From the NCBI GenBank assembly GCA_027563935.2, contig JANVAS020000222.1, forward strand, positions 4,092,001-4,156,000: a stretch of 64,000 bases of DNA. The letters run 5' to 3'. The notes under the pieces are model-generated. The model was not told the DNA's origin. It was given only the letters and a program-made list of their open reading frames with translations, and searched no databases. A program made the translations under genes and the position numbers. Source of the stretch: Costus lasius (Eukaryota > Streptophyta > Magnoliopsida > Zingiberales > Costaceae). Of the stretch, positions 43,166 to 54,448 are shown piece after piece (the stretch's first letter is position 1; each line of letters opens with the position of its first letter).

Positions 43166-46100
43166 ATGAGCTTCAATGTGCGATCCCTACTGGAAAGGGA
43201 GAAGTTTGCTGGGCCAAACTTCTCGGACTGGTTCGGACACCTTAAGATTGTTCTTAAGGCAGAGAGGAAACTGTATGTCCTCGAGACAGCTGTGCCGCCT
43301 CAACCCGCTGCGAACGCCGCAAGGGCGGTTCGCGATGCCTATGAAAAGCATGTCAATGATAGCATTGATGTCGCTTGCCTGATGCTGGCGTCTATGACGC
43401 CACCGCTGCAGCGTCAGCATGAGGATATGTCGGCTATAGAGATTATAGCGAACCTCAAGATGCTGTATGCTGCACAGGCGAGGACTGAACGCTATAATCT
43501 GACCAAGCTTTTCTTTCAAAGCAAACTGGCTGAAGGGAGCCCAGTGGGAGCTCACGTGCTCAAGATGATTGGGCACAAGGAGGCTCTGGAGAAACTGGGG
43601 CATACCATCAATCAGGAGCTTGCTGTAGACATTATTCTGCAGTCTCTCCCGCCCTCTTTCGATGCGTTCATTATTAACTTTAATATGAACAAAATCGATT
43701 GTACTCCGGCAGAGCTGCTGAATATGCTCTTGACTACTGAGGAAACTCTGAAGGGAAAGCCTTCAACCTCTGTCTTAATGGTTCCTTCAAGGAACAAGAA
43801 GAAGGGGAAGAAGGGCAAGGCCCCTGTCAAGAGTTACAGCAAGGCTCTGAAACAGAAGGTTAAGCGGTCAAAGGACAACAGGTGTTTCCACTGTGGCCAG
43901 CTGGGTCACTGGAAAAAGGACTGTAAAGCGTTCCAAGGAGATAAGAGGGGAAGCATCGCTTCTGGCTCAGGTATATACGTGACGGAAGTCATGGTTTCAT
44001 CTTCTTCTATTTCATGGGTGTTGGACACTGCATGTGGAGTTCACATTTGTTCAAATGTACAGGAACTCAAGAGAAGAAGACAGGTGGGACAGCATGAGGT
44101 GGACCTACGCGTTGGAAACGGGGCACGGGTTGCTGCTGTTGCTGTAGGGGATTATTACATCTCATTACCATCTGGCATTGTATTAGAATTAAACAATTGT
44201 TACTTTGTACCCAGTATTACCAAAAATATTATCTCTATTCCTGCTCTTGTCAGGAAAGGGTTTTCCTTTGAATGCAAGATTTCAAAGTGTTATCTTACTC
44301 TTGATAATATTGTTTATGCTACTGGTTCAATTAACAATGGGTTATTCTTGTTGGACATGGAATATTCTATACAGAACATTGATAATAAGAAAGCCAAGTA
44401 TGCTGATGACAGCACCTTGTTATGGCATAGTCGTTTAGGCCATATTAACAAGAAGCGCATTAAGCGGTTGCATGATCATGGACTGCTGGGATCATTCTCC
44501 TATGAGGAGATTGATACATGCAAAGCTTGTTTGATGGGTAAAATGACGAAGTCCCCTTTTCCTAACAAAGGTCAAAGGGCTTCAGGTTTACTTGACCTTA
44601 TACACACTGATGTATGTGGGCCATTTAGTAAACATGCCAGAGGTGGCTATCAGTACTTCATTACCTTTACTGATGATTTCAGTAGATATGGGTATGTCTA
44701 TCTAATGAGACATAAGAGTGAATCTTTTGACAAGTTCAAAGAGTTCAAAAATGAAGTACAGAATCAGCTAGGCCGAAATATCAAGGCACTTCGTTCTGAT
44801 CGAGGTGGAGAATACTTGAGTCATGCGTTTACTGACTATCTAAAAGAGTGTGGGATTATCTCACAGCTCACTCCGCCAGGAACACCGCAATGGAATGGTG
44901 TGTCCGAGAGGAGAAATAGAACGTTACTTGATATGGTTCGTTCTATGATGAGTCAGGCTACTCTTCCATATTCCTTTTGGGGTTTTGCACTGGAAACAGC
45001 TGCAAAGGTACTAAACCGAGTGCCATCCAAGGCAGTTTCAAAGGCTCCATATGAGTTATGGTATGGGAAACAGCCTAGCTTGACATTTATCAGGATCTGG
45101 GGCTGCGAGGCTTATGTCAAAAAGCTCGCCTCTGGGAAACTAGAGAGCAGATCTGAGAAATGTATCTTTGTCGGTTACCCTAAGGAAACTAAGGGTTATT
45201 ATTTCTACGATCCTAAAGAGAAAAAGGTATTTGTTGCTCGGACGGCCATATTTCTTGAGAAGGAGTTTCTTCTGCAAGAGGCCAGTGGGAGAGAAATAAA
45301 GCTGGATGAGAATCCAGAGGAAGGACAAAGTAGTCAAGCTCAGTTGGATGAGCCTGAGCCGGTAGAACAGGTTATTGAACAACCTGAGGCTCAGATATCA
45401 CGGGAACCGCGAAGATCGGGAAGGATCCGTCGACAGCCTGAGCGCTATGACGGAGTCTACATCATTGATAATGATGAACCCCTTACTTATGCGGATGCGG
45501 TCAGTGGACCGGAGTCAGCGAGATGGCTTGAAGCTGTGCGAGCCGAGATGGACTCCATGTCAGATAACCAAGTCTGGGATTTGGCTGATCCGCCTCCGGG
45601 AGTAATCCCTATAGGCTGTAAATGGATCTTCAAGAAGAAGATTGACATGGATGGTAATGTGGTTACCTATAAAGGCAGGCTAGTTGCGAAAGGTTTCAAA
45701 CAAATCTACGGGATAGATTATGATGAAACTTTCTCTCCTGTAGCCATGTTCAAGTCTATTCGGATTCTTTTCGCGATAGCAGCATATTACGATTATGAGA
45801 TCTGGCAGATGGATGTGAAGACCGCTTTCCTTAATGGAAAACTCGATGAGGATGTGTATATGACACAACCTGAAGGTTTCACTAATCCATCAGATCGTCA
45901 TAAAATATGCAAGTTAAAGAAGTCCATTTATGGACTTAAACAAGCATCTAGAAGCTGGAATATTCGTTTTGATGAATCAATCTCTGAGTTTGGTTTCATC
46001 AAGAACGAAGATGACCCGTGTGTATATAAGAGGTTTAGTAGGAGCGTGATTACTTTCCTAGTCCTCTACGTCGATGATATCTTGATCATTGGAAACGATA

Positions 46101-47048
46101 TTCCTGAACTGCATGCTATTAAAGCATGGTTAGGAAAATGTTTCCAGATGAAAGATCTAGGAGAAGCAGCCTATGTATTAGGTGTGAAGATCTACAGGGA
46201 TAGGTCTAAGAGGCTTCTCGGGCTGTGCCAGAGTACTTACATCGATAAGGTCCTGGAGAGATTCCATTTAGAGAATTCTAAAAGAGAATATCTTCCAGTC
46301 AGACATGGTCTGAATCTTTCGAAGAGTCAGTGTCCACAAACACAGACTGAGAAAGATGAAATGGACAATACGCCTTATGCTTCGGCTATTGGGTCCATTA
46401 TGTATGCGATGTTGTGTACTCGCCCAGACGTCGCTTACGGGTTAAGCGTGACCACGGTTCCAAAGTTATCCAGGTTTGGCGCACTGGATTGCAGTCAAGA
46501 ACATTTTGAAATATCTGCGGAGGACCAAAGATATGTTCTTGATATATGGTGGTCAGGAAGAACTCAGTATTGAAGGATATACTGACGCTTCGTTCCAGTC
46601 GGACCAGGATGATTTCCGATCGCAATCAGGCTATGTTTTTAGCTTGAATGGTGGAGCAGTGGTGTGGAAGAGTTTCAAACAGTCAACTGTTGCTAATTCC
46701 ACAACAGAAGCCGAGTATGTTGCAGCCTCGGAAGCATCCAAGGAGGCAGTATGGATTCGTAAGTTCGTGAGAGAACTTGGTGTTGTTCCTTCGAGTGCAG
46801 ATCCTTTGGTTATCTTTTGTGATAACACTGGAGCAATCGCACAAGCAAAGGAACCACGGTCGCACCAGAAGTCCAAGCACATACAGAGACGATTTCACTT
46901 GATCCGGGAGATCATTGATCGAGGCGAGATCAAAATCTGCAAGGTTCATACAGATGACAATCTGGCTGACCCGCTTACCAAGCCTCTGGCGCAGCAGAAG
47001 CATGAGAAGCACTGTAATAATATGGGTTTGAGATTTCTCAACCATTAG
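43166..47048 (+). pseudogene. gag-pol: Gag-pol of copia E (one frameshift)
   Basis: From ATG 43166 the frame is open for 1135 codons, covering gag, zinc knuckle, protease (DTACG), integrase (DD35E), reverse transcriptase (YVDD) and up to LCTRPDVAYGLSVT. A 2-base deletion at about 46455 (gaccacggttcc against gaccagtcggttcc in G) shifts the frame. The remaining RNase H part is open from 46476 to 47048 in another frame, through to the normal stop. Everything else appears intact, so E was probably functional until this lesion. Confidence 0.92.
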
Positions 47049-47068
47049 ATTAAGTGCAAGTGGGAGAT

Positions 47069-48513
47069 TGTTGGGGTATGCCCTTAAGGCTAATGTTTGA
47101 GGCCTAGGGATTGTATCAGTATCATGTAATAAACTCTTATGTTTATTAAGGCAATGGTTGTTATTCAGTATGTTACATTGTCTGCTGCAATAAGTGTGCT
47201 TCTGAATAATGTCTCAATGCTGTTCAGCTAGGCTGACATGCTGTAATGTCCTTAGTCGAGATATCTTGGTGAACATGAGACAGCCTTGATATGATTGAGA
47301 CTAATATGTGTTCTAATCTTATAGGATGCTTCGGGCATGGAATAAGATGTAGACTCATGGGTACATTGGATGTACTGGATAGACCCTACTAGGATATTCA
47401 ATTGCTTGTCACAATGTGAATAATCCTTGATTGCACAAAGTGGCACATATCCTCTGACTTGAGATCACTTGTGTTTCTAAATGATGATTGTCATTGTTTT
47501 GAGGTAGTTCAATATCATTTGAAACATAATGGTTATAAACTATCTTGGATAATGATCATGAGTCAGGTTAGGGCACTAGTGATAGATACAGGATTGCCGT
47601 CTCCTTGTTTAAGGAGTGTGATGTTCTAAAGGGCCCCCCTGAATGAGATGATTGAGAAAGTGTATGGCCATACCCAGGTGACTATGTTCATCTGATCTAA
47701 TCATGCTCATCATATTGGAGCTACAGGCTTGACACGCTTGTCCAATAAGAACATCCAGTGGCAAAGGAAATATGTATGCCTCGTGAAGTGGATTCACACT
47801 TGTGCTGTGTTTTGGGTGTAGTCTTGGAAGACTTTTTCCTTTATATCGGGAGACAGTGATGTGTTGCTAGATACCCCTCACTGATCGTGATAACGAAAGT
47901 TATCGTTACCGACATTTAAAGGAAACCCTTAGGGTCGCACAATTTGATGATATGGCTTACTTAAGTCAGATCGTGTGGACTGAATTCTTTGGGTTCAGTT
48001 TAAAGGGATTTAATCTCTGATTGTGAGTGAGATCTGGTCTGATCATGTTTGATTGATTTGGGCTTGAGATCGGTAAGCTTCGATCGAGAGAGTTGATGCT
48101 AGATCGGTGAGATCAAGAGCATCAGGAGATGAACGGTTAGATCTGGAACCTTAGGGTTTGATATGGTCTAGACCAAGTGGCTTGGCTCAATTTGGGTTTT
48201 GAACCAAATCTAATTGAACCGGTTCACTATGTGAACGCTTGGTTCAATGAGAGGTTCAATGAGAGGAAGTTTCGAACGTTCACTATGTGAACGCATGAGC
48301 CATTGAGACTTACCTATTTTGGAAGGCGGTTTTTCAATGTTGAAAACAAAACGCTTCCATGTGGTAACGTTGCTCACTTCACTTCAACGCCTTGCATTTT
48401 CGCTTGGAGGGTGATTGACGAGAAGGAGAGGTTTCGGACAAGGAGCTCTCGGCCAAAGAGAATCATCTCATCCCTTGCATACGACAACCTTTGAAGAAAC
48501 TTGCTAGCACAAG
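47069..48513 (+). repeat. 3' LTR of copia E, first part
   Basis: It starts TGTTGGGG right after the purine tract and runs to ctagcacaag, where F is inserted (TSD acaag, 48509-48513). The remaining 249 bases are at 51464-51712. Confidence 0.92.
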
Positions 48514-49171
48514 TGTAACGCCCTCGATTTTTCTGAATTATGATTTAAGGTTAGAAATTCTGTTTCTGTATTTTTATCTGTTAAAATTTTGGGATTTTTG
48601 CCTAAGTGTAGGAATTTTTCCTACAGGGCAAAAATAATTATTTTGGTTGGGGATTCGAACCCTCAACCTTGATTCTTTGCTCCTGGAATTCCTTCCACCA
48701 TGGTGGCGCATATTTCTGATATTATTGGAGTGGCGCAGGGTGGTTAAGCCCAGGTAAGCCCATAAAACCGATTTTTCACTTAAGTTAACTGGGTTATTGG
48801 ATCTTGGATCCGTTTGGGGTGGGAGAAAAAGAGGAATTGCGTGAGGGCTCCTCTCCCTCACGACTTTTGTGTTTTCTTGCCCTAGCCACCTTTGGTTGTC
48901 GCCCCTCACTGTGCTTGGCGCCTCCTGAGATTTCTGACGCTGGTGGTGGCAGACTGGTGGTGGACGAACTTCCTGGTGATCCTCTGTCTTGGCGTTTTTC
49001 TTCTGTGAACGTTTTTCTGTGAGTAATTCGATCCTAAGGAGTCTAATCCGCTAAATTGTAGATTATTTCAATTAAAATTCGTTATTTGCAATGATTATCC
49101 GTATGGGGTCGAATTCAAATATTTATAGGGTTTTAAAATCCTGTTCTGCTGAAATCTGCATTCTCTAATCT

Positions 49172-49744
49172 GACCTTTGTGTACTATAACCCCAATATCT
49201 CATGGCATATAGATCCAAATCGCACGAAATAAATTTTGTATGAAACTAGATACATTCGGCTTTAATTTGAATATGATATCTACCATATCCGAACTGTATT
49301 CGTATTTCAATATGTATTGCAATCTAGCTGTACAAAATCAGTTTTCTGGAAACCTGGATTTCGACCTTTATGTGTTCGAACCATCATATCTCCCTAGGTA
49401 TAGCTCGAAATCTCGTCAAATCAGTTTTATTAGAAAGTAGACTCGAAGGGTTCAATTTGACTACCATGTCGCCTATTTTCTGTTAGTTATTGGATCTGAA
49501 ATTTGTGTCGCAATTCTGATATACGAATCTGTTTTCTGGAATTCTGAAATCCCGACCTTTCTATGTTCGAACACCCATATCTCCCCGGTTATAACTCCAA
49601 ATCCGACAGATTCAGTTCTATTGGAAAGTAGATTCAAATAGCTTTATTGTGAATATCATATTGCCTATTTTAGATTAATTACTCGGTCTGAAACATCTGT
49701 TGCAAGTATGATATATTAATATGTTTTTTCTGAAACATCTGTTT
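49172..49744 (+). repeat. Three diverged 191-base tandem repeats in solo LTR F
   Basis: The anchor gaccttt recurs at 49172, 49363 and 49554, exactly 191 bases apart each time. Downstream of each anchor come aac-c-atatctc, then a stretch like aaatc-ca-at--gtt-tat--gaaagtaga-tc, then cgcctattt. The units have diverged considerably, so the repeat is old relative to the insertion. Confidence 0.7.
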
Positions 49745-50250
49745 AATTGTTTGTTATGTGAAAAATTTCTATTCTGTATATATATGTTGTGAATTTTCTG
49801 AAACTTTGAATGTGTTATAACCTTTGTGAGAACATAGAATGGTTTGACATGAATTAAGGATAGTTGCATGAAATCTAAGGAATTCAAGGAATTCACTCAT
49901 ATATTACTTCTGGTTGATGGTAAAAATTATGAAGTGTGTTCAGCTTTGATTTTCTGCAAAATTGTAATTTTGTTAAGGACTGGATATTGGGGTGTGTCAT
50001 TTTCTGGTTTGTGAGATACTTTGGGCATGATGTGAGAATTTAGTAGTGGTTAGTTCCTACTCCTCCGTTTCAGCATGATCTGTTCTGTAAAAATTATGCC
50101 CTAGTGTAGCACTCTTCCGTGTCCTTACCCTCCTTTTGTGGCGCTGTAATGGTGCTGATAGTCTACTACGACCCTTGAGACACTAGTGAAGGGTAGATGT
50201 GAGCTGGTCTCACCTTCCGTTCTCCCTCCACTATTTCTGTTCTGTTCTGG

Positions 50251-50380
50251 GTATTGGAGGCCAGAGTGCCACGTCCTGACAAGACGGGGGCCACCCACTG
50301 ATACCTCCTCTACCAGTATTGGAGGCCAGAGTGCCACGTCCTGACAAGACGGGGGCCACCCACTGATACCTCCTCTACCA
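50251..50380 (+). repeat. 65-base perfect tandem duplication in solo LTR F
   Basis: The unit gtattggaggccagagtgcc... at 50251-50315 is repeated at 50316-50380 with no difference I can see, so it is a recent duplication. A short triple repeat of a ccttctgtggtc-like phrase follows at about 50431-50481. Confidence 0.85.
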
Positions 50381-51463
50381 TTCTGTTTCTGATATGCATG
50401 CATGTCTCGTCCTCGGCAGAGGTGGGGTCAGACCTTCTGTGGTCATCAGACCTTCTGTGGTCTTCAGGCCTTCTGTGGCCTTTCTGTTTCCGATGTAGAC
50501 TATCCGTTTGGATTATGAAAATTCTGATTTTCTGTCTGTCAGCTTTGATTTCTGTAGTTCTGTTTCGATCTGTAGTATTCGATCTGTAGTATAGGTGTGT
50601 TGGGCGGTGTGATTAGTTGGAATGGGTTGGTATACTTATATCCTACTCCATGCTTGATGCTTATTGTTATAAGTATCTGTATTTGATTATGTTTTGTTTT
50701 GATATGAGTGTTCATATTAAGTATCTTATCTGTTAAGCATGATATCTTTGATGTGTACTATGGATGGCTTTTAGTGTCTTTTACTCACTGAGCTTTTTAG
50801 CTCACCCCCGTTGTTTAAATATTTTCAGGTGAGACGTCAAGACAGTGATTGCTACAGCTACTAAATTTGTTATGATGCTATGTTTTATATAATTTCTAAG
50901 AGTTGTCTTCTAAAGATCTATCAGGCCTGCGTGCCTAACTTAATTATATGACACGTTTTATCTCCTGAGGGCTTATGCCTGTTTTCAGGAATTATATTAT
51001 GTTATAGTTGTCTCGTTTTAATTGTTGGATACGAGTTTTGGATTCATGAGAATTGAAATTGTTATTATTCTGAAATGTCCGATTTGAGATTTATTGTAGT
51101 AGGAATACTTTGAGCTGTGTGACCGAATTTTTGTTGTATTTGGTATCTGAATAATCCGTTTCTGCAATATTTCTGACAATTGTGTTCTCCACATATGTGT
51201 AGTGTGGACATTTGTTTTGTTCCAGGATATGTGGGTCTGTGCAGCAGTAATTTAGTATACTTGCTGCCGGATTTTTCTGGATTTCCGGATTTCTATTTCC
51301 TAGTAAATCGATCCTACTCAGTTCTGTGCGGTTTTCAGTTCCGTAGTAATGTCCTTCGATGCCGCTTTCTTCTTATGTTTTAATGGAAGAGTAAAAATTT
51401 TTAAAACCCCGTATTTTTACTTGTATGCGTGTGGGGTGTGATTCTGAGGGATGTTACAATAAG

Positions 51464-51712
51464 GATCTCAAAGAGTAGCCGTTGATCATCTTGTGTGTGA
51501 CGACAAGGAGGAGACCTCTTTTGTTCTCTTGATTCCAAGGCACCATCCAATTCGATGGCATTGGTATGATCTCCTTCTTGATCTAATCAATCTATCAAAG
51601 TTGATCATATGAGCATATAAGCGATTGTGTTGTTGAAACCCTAGCAAAATTGCATGCGCCCCCTAAATTAGGGTTTCATCTGCTTGCGCTCCCCCTTGAA
51701 GGGGACTCTTCA
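51464..51712 (+). repeat. 3' LTR of copia E, second part
   Basis: The continuation after F, gatctcaaagagtagcc to ggggactcttca, matches 41139-41387 of the 5' LTR. It is followed by TSD aatac. Confidence 0.92.
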
Positions 51713-51717
51713 AATAC

Positions 51718-52760
51718 TTGAGTCGAGAGTTTACTGACTATCTGAAGGAGTGTGGGATTATCTCACAGCTCACTCCGCCAGGAACACCGCAATGGAATGG
51801 TGTGTCCGAGAGGAGAAATAGAACCTTATTGGATATGGTTCGTTCAATGATGAGTCAGGCTACTCTACCTTACTCCTTTTGGGGATTTGCACTGGAAACA
51901 GCTGCAAAGGTACTAAACTGAGTGCCATCCAAGGCCGTTTCTAAGACTCCATATGAGTTATGGTATGGGAAACAGCCGAGCTTGACATTTATTAAAATCT
52001 GGGGTTGCGAGGCTTATGTCAAAAAGCTCGCCTCAGGGAAACTGGAGAGCAGATCTGATAAATGTATCTTTGTCGGTTACCCGAAGGAAACTAAGGGTTA
52101 TTATTTCTTTGATCCCAAGGAGAACAAAATATTTGTTGCTCGAACGGCTATTTTTCTTGAGAAGGAATTTCTTCTGCAAGAGGCCAGTGGGAGAGAAATA
52201 AAGCTGGATGAGAATCCAGAAGAAGGACAAAGTAGTCAAACTCAGTTGGATGTGCCTGAGCCAATAAAACAGGTTACTGAACAACCTGAGGCTCAGATAT
52301 CACGGGAACCGCGAAGATCGGGAAGGATCCGTCGACAGCCTGAGCTCGATGACGGAGTCTACATCATTAATGATGAACCCCTCACTTATGCGGATGCGTT
52401 CAGTGGACCGGAATCAGCGAGATGGCTTAGAGCTATGCGAGCCGAGATGGACTCCATGTCAGATAACCAAGTCTGGGATTTGGTTGATCCGCCTCAGGGA
52501 GTAATCCCTATAGGCTGTAAATGGATCTTCAAAAAGAAGATTAACATGGATGGTAACGTGGTTACCTATAAAGGCAGGCTAGTTGCGAAAGGTTTCAAAC
52601 AAATCTACGGGATAGATTATGATGAAACTTTCTCTCCTGTAGCCATGTTCAAGTCTATTCGGATTATTCTCGCGATAGCAGCATATTATGATTATGAGAT
52701 CTGGCAAATGGATGTGAAGACCACTTTCCTTAATGGAAAACTAGAAGAGGATGTGTATAT
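51718..52760 (+). pseudogene. gag-pol: Copia D integrase C-terminus and start of reverse transcriptase (broken)
   Basis: It resumes D after E: the integrase with NGVSERRNR (the catalytic Glu), a TGA stop at 51919-51921 replacing CGA, the linker region with REPRRSGRIRRQPE, then the reverse transcriptase N-terminal motifs (CKWIFKKK, YKGRLVAKGFKQ, DYDETFSPVA, QMDVKTTFLNG). G interrupts it at 52761 with TSD tatat (52756-52760). Confidence 0.9.
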
Positions 52761-54434
52761 TGTTGGGGTATGCCCTTAAGGCTAATGTTTGAGGCCTTGG
52801 GATTGTATCAGTATCATGTAATAAACTCTTATGTTTATTAAGGCATGGTTGTTATTCAGGTTGTTACCTTGTCTGCTGTAATAAGTGTACTTCTGAATAA
52901 TGTCTCAAAGCTGTTTAGCTGGGCTAACATGCTATAAAGTCCTTAGTCAAGATATCTTGGTGAACATGAGACAGCCTTGATATGGTTAAGACTAATATGT
53001 GTTCTAATCTTATAGAATGCTTCGAGCATGGAATAAGATGTAGACTCATGGGTACATTGGATGTACTGGACAGACCCTACTAGGATATTCAATTGCTTGT
53101 CACAATGTGAATATTCCTTGATTGCGACAAGTGGCACATTTCCTCTGACTTGAGATCACTTGTGTTTTCTAAATGATGATTGTCATTGTTTTGAGATAGT
53201 TCAATATCATTTGAAACACAATGATTATAGACTATCTTGGATGGTGAGCTTGAGTCAGGTTAGGGCACTAGTGATAGACATAGGATTGCCGTCTCCTTAA
53301 TTGGAGTGTGATGTTCTAAAGGGGCCCCCTGGATGAGATGATTGAGAATAGTGTATGGCCATACCCAGGTGACTATGTTCATCTGATCTAATCATGCTCA
53401 TCATATTGGAGTTACAAGCTTGACACGCTTGTCCAATAAGAACATCCAGTGGCAAAGGAAATATGCATGCCTAGTGAAGTTGATTCACACTTGTGCTGTT
53501 TTTGGGTGTAGTCTTGGAAGACTCTTTTCTTTATATCGGGAGACAGTGATGTGTTGCTAGATACCCCTCACTGATCGTGATGACGTGAGTTATCGTTACC
53601 GACATTTAAAGGAAACCCTCAGGGTCGCACAATTTGATGATATGGCTTACTTAAGTCAGATCGTGTGGACTGAATTGTTCAGGTTCAGTTTAAAGGGATT
53701 TAATCTCTGATTGTAAGTGAGATCTGGTCTGATCATGTTTGATTGATTAGGGCTTAAGATCGGTAAGCTTCGATTGAGAGAATGGATGCTGGATCGGTGA
53801 GATCAGGAGCATCAGGAGATGAACGGTCAGATCAAATACCTTAGGGTTTTAATGTGATCTGGACTTATGGCTTGGTTTATTTGGTTATTGAACCAAATTC
53901 AAGTGAACCAGCTCGTGAATGAGCGCATGGTTCAAGGGTGAAGTGGAGTTTGCGATTGGGGTAAACCCAAGATCGCATGTGGAGAAGTTATATGCTATTT
54001 TTGGATAGCACTTCTCAACGTGACCACGTTTCACGTTTTCCCTCTTCACGCCTTCACGCTTTGTCGCCAATTCGGCTTTGGCTCTTGGGGCATTCTTGCG
54101 TGGAGGAGAGGAATAGACGATAAGAAAAAATCGCCAAGCCAAGAAGTTCTTTTTCCCTTTCACTCGACAAAGACATCTTTGGACCTTGCTAGCACAAGGA
54201 TCGCAAGGAGGAGTAGGCGACATCAATTGTGTGCGTCACCTCTGGAGAAGATCCAGTTTGATCTTTGCTTCCAAGGCGCCATCAAGAAATGGCTATGGTA
54301 TGATCCTTCTCTATATGCAATCGGGTTCTTTTGTTAATCATATAGCATGCAAGATCTAGAAACCCCCTTTCCGCTGCTTGCATCTTCCATATGCGCCAAT
54401 GCTTTAGGGTTTCGCCCCCTTGTGGGGACTTTCA
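52761..54434 (+). repeat. 5' LTR of copia G
   Basis: 1674 bp, TGTTGGGG...GGGACTTTCA. It carries the TATGGCCATA and AGGGTCGCACA blocks, an inverted repeat GCTC/GAGC (about 53911-53924) and the donor-like ATGGTATGATCC (54296-54307). Confidence 0.95.
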
Positions 54435-54436
54435 AT

Positions 54437-54448
54437 TGGTATCAGAGC
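54437..54448 (+). other. Primer-binding site of copia G (tRNA-iMet type)
   Basis: TGGTATCAGAGC, two bases after the LTR end at 54434; complementary to the 3' end of plant initiator Met tRNA. Confidence 0.95.

Larger units (their letters stand above)
48514..51458 (+). mobile_element. F: solo LTR, probable Ty3/gypsy (Tekay/Del-like)
   Basis: A 2945-bp unit starting TGTAACGCCCTC and ending GAGGGATGTTACA: LTR-style TG..CA ends within an imperfect terminal inverted repeat. The flanks are acaag (48509-48513) and ataag (51459-51463), a 5-bp TSD with one change. The uninterrupted site is seen in the 5' LTR of E (gctagcacaaggatctc, about 41124-41140). There is no PBS, polypurine tract or coding domain, so it is a solo LTR left by recombination between two LTRs. 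Length and the TGTAACGCCC / GGATGTTACA ends suggest the Tekay/Del chromovirus group, an inference from memory. It holds three tandem 191-base repeats and a 65-base tandem duplication. Confidence 0.85.
39697..51712 (+). mobile_element. Cop-1 element E: nearly intact copia element, with a solo LTR in its 3' LTR
   Basis: 5' LTR 39697-41387, PBS 41390-41400, leader, gag-pol 43166-47048 with one frameshift, polypurine tract 47049-47068, and 3' LTR 47069-48513 continuing at 51464-51712 after insertion F. TSD aatac lies on both sides (39692-39696 and 51713-51717). It is inserted in the integrase of D. By eye its LTRs differ at about fifteen sites in about 1.69 kb. Confidence 0.95.

Noticed and set aside
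45140..45382. Minus-strand ORFs opposite the copia gag-pol genes (for example 45140-45382 and 58242-58484)
   Set aside because: Shadow frames of the conserved polyprotein; they recur only because the sense protein is conserved.
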